Assembly: GCA_029260575.1 (NCBI GenBank)
Contig: JAJDDB010000003.1
Coordinates: forward strand, 124,001 to 188,000
From: Phycisphaerales bacterium
GTDB lineage: Bacteria > Planctomycetota > Phycisphaerae > Phycisphaerales > SM1A02
Length of the DNA stretch: 64,000 nucleotides
Reading direction: 5' to 3'
Part shown: positions 59,198-64,000 of the stretch, one piece after another
Numbering within the stretch: the first letter of the stretch is position 1
Layout: the number at the start of each line of letters is the position of its first letter
Program-made: the position numbers and the translations under genes
Notes under the pieces: generated by a model
What the model saw: only the letters and a program-made list of their open reading frames with translations
What the model was told of the DNA's origin: nothing
Databases searched by the model: none

Positions 59198-60169
59198 CTA
59201 GTTGCGGTACTTCGAGACTTTCTTGGCCCTGTCGCGGGGTTGCGACGCGACAGTTCTCGCGACGGACGGCGAGTCTTCGGGCACTTCGAACTCGCCAGCT
59301 GCTCGGGCGCGTTTGACGGCGCGATAAACGCGATCTCGGGAGACGGTGCGGCCCAGTTGCTTGGTGAGCGCCTCGGCCGCCTTGTCACCGGACCCATGTT
59401 CCAAGTAGGCGGCAACGAGGACATCGTCCTCGAGGTGGCCCTTGATCTCGGCCTTCACCTGCTGACGAACGACCTGCTTCTTGATCTCGGGATCGACCGG
59501 CAGGAGGCTGCGCGACTCTGCCACGGCCTCCGCTTCGTATACGGCTTCCATCAGCGCAACCCCGTCGATCGCCAGGCGCGAGTCCTCGACGGAGGCGATA
59601 CTGGAAAGCGCGACAACTGCCGGCACGTGTTCCGGCCAGATCCGGTCATCAGGTTGCTGGTGGGGCACGAGGACGATCGCCCGACCACCGGCGCCGATGT
59701 GCGCGGCGATTGACGACGCATCGGTATCTCGCATGCGCCGTGCGAGGATGACGGCCCGGGTCCTTCCTTTCCAGGGAATGCGACCAAGCCGCCAAAGCCG
59801 GTCGGGAACGATGGCCTTCGGGCGCGAGGTGAGTTCGAGTGCGTCCGCGATGGAGTTGGCGAGCCCGTTAGAGTGGATCTCCCAGCCGCGGCACATCTCA
59901 GCGGTGACTTCAACGCGCAGATCCTCGGGACACGTGATGAAGAACCGTGTGCGGTCGGTCGTCACCGACCTGACGACCGGCTCGACGTGACCGCCGTCGC
60001 AGCTCGGGCATGGCGCCAAGAGCCCGCCTGACGAAGCGCGTAGCAAGCCCATCGTCTCGAACAATGGAACGGTGCCCGCCGGCCAGCGGGCGACCTCGGT
60101 GTGGTCAAACTCACAGCCGAGATCGTCCGCCGCAGCCAGCAGGAGTCGCAGTAGATCATCCTTCGTCAT
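59198..60169 (-). CDS. Phage protein with zinc knuckle and C-terminal helix-turn-helix, function unknown
   Basis: 323 residues. LLAPCPSCDGGHVEPVV with a later FFITCPED may bind zinc. The middle (RTRAVILARRMRDTDASSIA ... GGRAIVLVPHQQPDD) looks like a Rossmann-type or nuclease-related fold, and the end (DKAAEALTKQLGRTVSRDRV) is a helix-turn-helix. It overlaps the next upstream gene by 14 bases. A regulator or DNA-processing role is conjectural. Confidence 0.72.
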   Translation of the reverse strand: MTKDDLLRLLLAAADDLGCEFDHTEVARWPAGTVPLFETMGLLRASSGGLLAPCPSCDGGHVEPVVRSVTTDRTRFFITCPEDLRVEVTAEMCRGWEIHSNGLANSIADALELTSRPKAIVPDRLWRLGRIPWKGRTRAVILARRMRDTDASSIAAHIGAGGRAIVLVPHQQPDDRIWPEHVPAVVALSSIASVEDSRLAIDGVALMEAVYEAEAVAESRSLLPVDPEIKKQVVRQQVKAEIKGHLEDDVLVAAYLEHGSGDKAAEALTKQLGRTVSRDRVYRAVKRARAAGEFEVPEDSPSVARTVASQPRDRAKKVSKYRN

Positions 60170-61343
60170 CTACGACTCCCCAGCGCTTGAGGCACCGCTC
60201 TCCGACCGCCCGGTGCTCGTCGGGCTTGCTCTTGAGGTTGCTGGAGTTGGGCGCCGACACATCGAACGAGAGCGTCGGCTGACGACCAGGGCCGTCGTGC
60301 GCAAACTTCAGGGAGAACGAGGCGCTGGCGACGCGCGTGTCGTCGAGGTTGACGTTCTCCGACCGGATCCACCGCTCGAGCTTCCGGAAGATGTCGTTCC
60401 GATGGCCCTTCGGGTTCGCCTTGATCTCCACGTAGCCGCCGCTGCCCGGAGGCACCAGGCGGATCCGGGTGATGCGCGCGTCCTCAACGCCATCGGCCGG
60501 ATCGGTCGGCAGCGGGAAGTCCGGCGTCAGCACGTGATCCAGCTTGAACGACGGACGAAGTGGGTCCGCCGGATCGATGTCCTCGCCGAGGACCGCCTTG
60601 CAGAACGCGGACTGCAGCGGCTCCCAGACCTTCTTGCCGCCCTGCGCGAACACCTCAAGCGACCCATCGTCGGCGTTGTAGACGAAGACGTTCTCGAAGG
60701 CGTATCGATCAGCGCGCACGGACGGCTGGTCAGCGTCGCCGTCGAACACCAGGTGCTTGTCCGGATAGTCATCGAGGTACGCGAAGAAGTAGTCGGCTGC
60801 GCCGTGGCGGTGGTAGTGCACGACCTTGCAGTGTCGGCCGCGCATCTGCATGGGTCCGTAGAAAGCCGTCAGAGCTCCTGCAAGCGCTGCCAGCATGTCG
60901 TCATCAACGTCTAAGGGGATGCGCGGCAGGTTGTTGCGCCGCTTCCAGTGGCGACCCGCCGCGAGCGCATCGGCGCGGGCGAACAGGGCCGCCTCGTCGA
61001 ACGCCCCGCGCACGTGGAGGTAGACCCACATCGCCTTGTCCGCCTTGCTGTGCTGTTCCTTGAACTCGTCACCGCGCTCCGGGCAGCGCCAGAGGATCTC
61101 CTCGGCGAGCACAGCCAGGCCGCGATGGTCGGCCAGCTCATAGATGTCGCGGAGGAGCACCTGCACTTCGAGGCGATCGCATTCGGGAAGTGCCTGCCAC
61201 GCCCCGAAGACAGGCTCGATCTTGTGCTCCGACAGTTCGTCCCACGGGACGTCGGAGAGCTGCTCGCGTTCGTCGAAGAACGCGTGGAGGAGCGGGTTGC
61301 TGATCTGCTTGAGGATCTTCCGGGGTTCGAACGGTCGTGCCAT
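60156..61343 (-). CDS. Phage early protein of unknown function
   Basis: 395 residues from ATG 61343, preceded by AAGGAG; the frame to 61784 runs over the ImmA-type gene and is rejected. Starts with a helical part (LSEHKIEPVFGAWQALPECD, EVQVLLRDIYELADHRGLAV) and continues with a beta-rich half (HLVFDGDADQPSVRADRYAF, SGGYVEIKANPKGHRNDIFR). No known family; it resembles genes carried by plasmids and phages of environmental bacteria but I cannot name one. Confidence 0.72.
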   Translation of the reverse strand: MARPFEPRKILKQISNPLLHAFFDEREQLSDVPWDELSEHKIEPVFGAWQALPECDRLEVQVLLRDIYELADHRGLAVLAEEILWRCPERGDEFKEQHSKADKAMWVYLHVRGAFDEAALFARADALAAGRHWKRRNNLPRIPLDVDDDMLAALAGALTAFYGPMQMRGRHCKVVHYHRHGAADYFFAYLDDYPDKHLVFDGDADQPSVRADRYAFENVFVYNADDGSLEVFAQGGKKVWEPLQSAFCKAVLGEDIDPADPLRPSFKLDHVLTPDFPLPTDPADGVEDARITRIRLVPPGSGGYVEIKANPKGHRNDIFRKLERWIRSENVNLDDTRVASASFSLKFAHDGPGRQPTLSFDVSAPNSSNLKSKPDEHRAVGERCLKRWGVVDDEG

Positions 61344-61420
61344 GGATGTGGCTCCTTGTGGATAAACTGTCCAGTGAACGGTAAACGGTTGGGCGAAATA
61401 GAGAGGGCTCGCCCGGCCTG

Positions 61421-62107
61421 TCAGAAGAGTCGTGGTTCCTTCTCCTTCACGAGCAGCTCCAATCCCTGGAGCCGGATCCGCATGGCTTGCGCCGACACTT
61501 CGAACAGGTCGGCCAGCGGCCGGCAGAACGCGTCCAATGCGATGTCGTCGTCGGGGTCGATGTTGAGATCGGCGAGTGCTGCCTCGTCGCGCGTGCCGCG
61601 CCAGCGTTCCCACGCCTCGAACACCAGGCGTCGGGGTATCAGGATGCAGGCCGCGAATTGGTCCGCCTGCCATTCTTCGGGCGGCTTGCTGCTCGAGCGA
61701 CAGACGAACGCAGGCGTGTCCTTCTGCTCGAACAGCGACGCAGCCGACGGATCGTTCATCAGGTGCTCGCGATGGAGACGCCAATGCCCGATCTCGTGCG
61801 CGATCGTGAACCGGTAGCGCCCGAGGAGTCGTGAGTTCCTCGTCGGATCAAGCGACTGATCGACCTTGACCAGCCGCGCTCCGAACCAGATGCCGCCGAG
61901 CACGTCTTCGTGGCCGAGCTCAGATCGCAGGTCTGCGACCTCGAAGTCGAGCTTGATCCCAAGCTCCAGGATGTCCTCGATCGGAACAGGCGGTTCCGCG
62001 ATCGCCGGGTGCTCGAGCGCCCATTCTCCGAGCAGCATCTCAGCGTGCTCCTCGATCACCTTCTCCCGGAGGTAGGGCACGCGGTACTTCGAAGGAGCGC
62101 GCATCAT
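61421..62107 (-). CDS. ImmA/IrrE-family metallopeptidase
   Basis: 228 residues from ATG 62107 (a second ATG follows at once), overlapping the repressor stop. Zinc site HEIGHWRLHREH with the third ligand in EEWQADQFAACILIPRRLVF. In ICEBs1 and several phages ImmA cleaves the XRE repressor encoded next to it and triggers induction. The C terminus (FEVSAQAMRIRLQGLEL) is the usual substrate-facing helix region. Confidence 0.92.
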   Translation of the reverse strand: MMRAPSKYRVPYLREKVIEEHAEMLLGEWALEHPAIAEPPVPIEDILELGIKLDFEVADLRSELGHEDVLGGIWFGARLVKVDQSLDPTRNSRLLGRYRFTIAHEIGHWRLHREHLMNDPSAASLFEQKDTPAFVCRSSSKPPEEWQADQFAACILIPRRLVFEAWERWRGTRDEAALADLNIDPDDDIALDAFCRPLADLFEVSAQAMRIRLQGLELLVKEKEPRLF

Positions 62108-62490
62108 TCCTTCTCCTCCTCGTCGCGCTTTTTCTCGATCCTCTTGGTGAACTTCCGCAACTCTTCTGCGCTCAGGCCTTTGGCGGCGCGCAAGAGCTCC
62201 GGCATCGCCTCCGGCTCGCTCTGGATGATCTCCGTCAGATCGTGGGGGACGCGCCCGGCCATCGCGATCCATTGATCGGGACTCTCGCCAAGCAGCTCTG
62301 CCATCTTCCGCACGCGCTCGGCGGTCGGCGGGCGCTCGACCTTGCTCTTCTCGACGAGCGACAGGTACGTCGGGCTGACGCCGACGAGTTCCGCGAACTT
62401 CCGCAGGCTGTAGCCCTTGTCGACCCGCTTCTGACGGACGAGGGCACCGAAGTGTTGTCGTTCGGTGGTCATTCTGGGCTCGATTGACAT
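62104..62490 (-). CDS. XRE-family transcriptional repressor (lysogeny regulator candidate)
   Basis: 128 residues; Met7 (62472) is an alternative start. Helix-turn-helix SLRKFAELVGVSPTYLSLVE, followed by MAELLGESPDQWIAMAGRVP and an acidic-basic helical tail (TKRIEKKRDEEEKE). Encoded in tandem with the ImmA-type protease. Upstream, two ATTCGATG copies in direct repeat overlap the start region, and a 12-bp palindrome lies 40-80 bases upstream. Confidence 0.9.
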   Translation of the reverse strand: MSIEPRMTTERQHFGALVRQKRVDKGYSLRKFAELVGVSPTYLSLVEKSKVERPPTAERVRKMAELLGESPDQWIAMAGRVPHDLTEIIQSEPEAMPELLRAAKGLSAEELRKFTKRIEKKRDEEEKE

Positions 62491-62528
62491 CGAATCATCG
62501 AATGTTTACTGTACATGGACATAACCGC

Positions 62529-62569
62529 CGGGTCAACGCACCGATCAGCTGACCAACTGCGTTGACCCG
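62529..62569. promoter_or_regulatory. Perfect 12-bp inverted repeat in the lysogeny control region
   Basis: CGGGTCAACGCA and TGCGTTGACCCG separated by 17 bases, between the divergent repressor and putative nuclease genes. Candidate operator for the XRE protein. Confidence 0.6.
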
Positions 62570-62596
62570 TCCAACGTCGACTCGACTCATTGCGGC

Positions 62597-63952
62597 ATGT
62601 TCGCGTGGGCTTGTCGTCGTCGATGGGAGTTCTCTGGTATTCCACTCATAGCCAACAAAGATGATCTCTGGGTCTTGGCCCCGACGAAGGACGACCTGCT
62701 GGCTGGAGCGCAGTACGCGGCTGTCAGCCTTCCATGGACGTTCAATCGGATGATGAAGAACACTGGATCTCGCGGCCAGCAGGAGCGGGCACTGAACATC
62801 GCGAAGGGCATCGTGGGGCAGGAGTTGCTCGGCCGCGCCATGCGCGAGCACGGGGTTTCCGCGACCTCTCAACGCAAGAGCCACCGCGACGAAGATCTCT
62901 TCGACTTCCATGTCGAGATCGGCGGCCAGACACTCGACCTGGATGTCAAGACCTGGCACTACTTCACCGACTATAAGCCGCTCGGGCGATCGCCACTCTC
63001 AACGGACTTGCTCGTCGAGCACGCGGACTACTCGGACGCCGACTGGTCGCGGTTCTTCCCGATGCTCGTGCCTCATACTCAGATCGGACAGAGCAAGGAG
63101 TGCTACTGCTTCGCGCTCGCGAGCAGCATCGATCCTCGACGCGAGAACGACATCAACAGGACGGAGATGCGACTCGCCGCTTTCCCGTATGGGGAACTTC
63201 TTCCCTTCCTCAGCTCGAAGAAGCTGTGTGCCGTGCGAGAGGACTCTGAGGCGGGCTTCTGGCTCGAGCTAACCTGGCGGCCGGACGGGATGTTCGCGCC
63301 CACGAAGATGGAGATCACAGTCGTAGGTGAGTGGGCGGGCAAGCTGTGCCAGGTTCAAGCTGTGACTACTCGCGGCAAGACGACGAAGGTCGGGCCCTTC
63401 TCTTGCGTAGCGTCCTTTGCGATCAGTCCCGAGTCATATGAGGCATGGGGCGATGGGGTGATTGCGGTCCGCGTCGGGAAGAACGACTGCCGCGTACCGG
63501 TGCTGAATACGGCGCGCCGCGATGTCAATCGGAAGCCTGCGGAAGCCCTCATGTTCGCTCGGGATGACATCTGCAATCTGGTCCTACCGGACGATTACAG
63601 GCTGTACGTACTTGGTTGGATGCCGAAGACGGAGTACATCGATCGCTGCCGCGCCTATCCGGGCTGGGTATGGCCGATGAATTCCGAAGATCGCACCCGG
63701 AACCAAGCGTGGTCGATGATCACCGAGAGCGACATGAAGTCGCTAACGCGGGCCGGCTTCGATGACTGTGTCAAGCGCAAGCCTACGCGCCTTGAGGCTG
63801 GATGGATGAAAACCACTGGGCGCGGTGGTGGCGCCTGCTGCTACGTGTATCCAAACCTCGGTGGCGGCAGAGGCGGTGTCAGGGAGACGAATCTCTACTG
63901 CCTGCTCCAGGATGTTCACACGATGATGAGCATCGAGTCAATGGCGGAATGA
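62597..63952 (+). CDS. Putative PD-(D/E)XK-fold protein, divergent from the phage repressor
   Basis: 451 residues. GIVGQELLGRAMREHGVSAT, DEDLFDFHVEIGGQTLDLDV and VKTWHYF give Glu ... Asp ... DxK in the order of restriction-like nucleases. The remaining 300 residues are alpha/beta without a named domain (WSMITESDMKSLTRAGFDDC near the end). Being transcribed away from the repressor at the lysogeny switch, it may be a lysogen-expressed gene such as an exclusion or defence factor. The nuclease assignment is inferred from motif spacing only. Confidence 0.7.
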   Translation: MFAWACRRRWEFSGIPLIANKDDLWVLAPTKDDLLAGAQYAAVSLPWTFNRMMKNTGSRGQQERALNIAKGIVGQELLGRAMREHGVSATSQRKSHRDEDLFDFHVEIGGQTLDLDVKTWHYFTDYKPLGRSPLSTDLLVEHADYSDADWSRFFPMLVPHTQIGQSKECYCFALASSIDPRRENDINRTEMRLAAFPYGELLPFLSSKKLCAVREDSEAGFWLELTWRPDGMFAPTKMEITVVGEWAGKLCQVQAVTTRGKTTKVGPFSCVASFAISPESYEAWGDGVIAVRVGKNDCRVPVLNTARRDVNRKPAEALMFARDDICNLVLPDDYRLYVLGWMPKTEYIDRCRAYPGWVWPMNSEDRTRNQAWSMITESDMKSLTRAGFDDCVKRKPTRLEAGWMKTTGRGGGACCYVYPNLGGGRGGVRETNLYCLLQDVHTMMSIESMAE

Positions 63953-63967
63953 GCGGAGACGGCGACT

Positions 63968-64000
63968 GTGACGAGCGGAGTTACGGCAGATTGGATTCGC
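63968..64000 (+). CDS. Possible start of another gene, cut by the window edge
   Basis: GTG at 63968 preceded by GCGGAG opens VTSGVTADWIR to the edge. Too short to identify; gene presence is a guess from spacing after the previous stop. Confidence 0.3.
   Translation, partial: MTSGVTADWIR

Overview
The first ~17.9 kb look like chromosome of a planctomycete, most likely of the Phycisphaerae lineage. Evidence: a secreted metalloprotease with eleven 33-residue thrombospondin-3-type repeats and a dockerin-like 'DVFDLLxLLAxWG' tail, and a transmembrane serine/threonine kinase carrying 12 WD40 repeats. From ~18 kb on, base composition looks clearly richer in G+C (judged by eye, not computed) and the gene content becomes accessory: a metal-responsive island (18.1-29.2 kb) and a large tailed-phage genome or prophage (29.2 kb to the right edge).

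Region 1 (1-5.0 kb): the 5' part of a heavy-metal RND efflux operon on the minus strand (His-rich secreted protein, TolC-like lipoprotein, adaptor, partial CusA-type pump), then a two-helix potassium channel with an RCK domain. Region 2 (5.4-17.9 kb): RhlE-type DEAD-box helicase, exported histidine phosphatase, exported D-2-hydroxyacid dehydrogenase, the repeat metalloprotease, a decayed alpha/beta hydrolase, the WD40 kinase, and a small frame-disrupted gene.

Region 3 (17.9-29.2 kb) is the most interesting. A five-gene minus-strand operon with start/stop overlaps encodes an ArsR sensor, a membrane-anchored small protein, a membrane protein with a CCGSPM motif, a SAM methyltransferase, and a single-chain fusion of HgcA (corrinoid protein with the NVWCAAG cap helix plus membrane helices) and HgcB (2x[4Fe-4S] ferredoxin with a Cys-rich tail), the pair that methylates mercury in known methylators. 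Divergent from a second ArsR gene is a complete RND efflux operon: Cys-rich secreted protein, TolC, an adaptor with tandem CxxC/CxxH metal modules, a CusA-type pump and a CDF-like transporter. Both ArsR promoters carry the same ATTACA-N8-TGTAAT palindrome, so the two operons are probably one regulon. The small secreted proteins at the head of both efflux operons in the window end in the same residues, RSVILLV.

Region 4 (29.2-64 kb) is a siphophage-like genome read mainly leftward. From right to left: XRE repressor and ImmA-type protease with a divergent putative nuclease; unknown early genes; a phage sigma factor; a recombination/replication block (PD-(D/E)XK nuclease, Sak4-like ATPase, DUF669 protein, ERCC4 nuclease, RecD2-like helicase, P4-type primase-helicase); a repeat-rich putative regulatory or origin region; a ParB-fused DNA methyltransferase; a rightward accessory cassette; terminase; portal; a fused protease-capsid protein; connectors; tail tube, chaperones and tape measure; tail-end proteins; and finally a Ser/Gly-rich protein containing a Hint (intein-like) domain. 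No integrase, lysis genes or attachment sites were identified; the right end of the element lies outside the window. Starts were chosen by Shine-Dalgarno sequence, overlap with the preceding gene and domain limits, so many CDS are shorter than the longest open frame.
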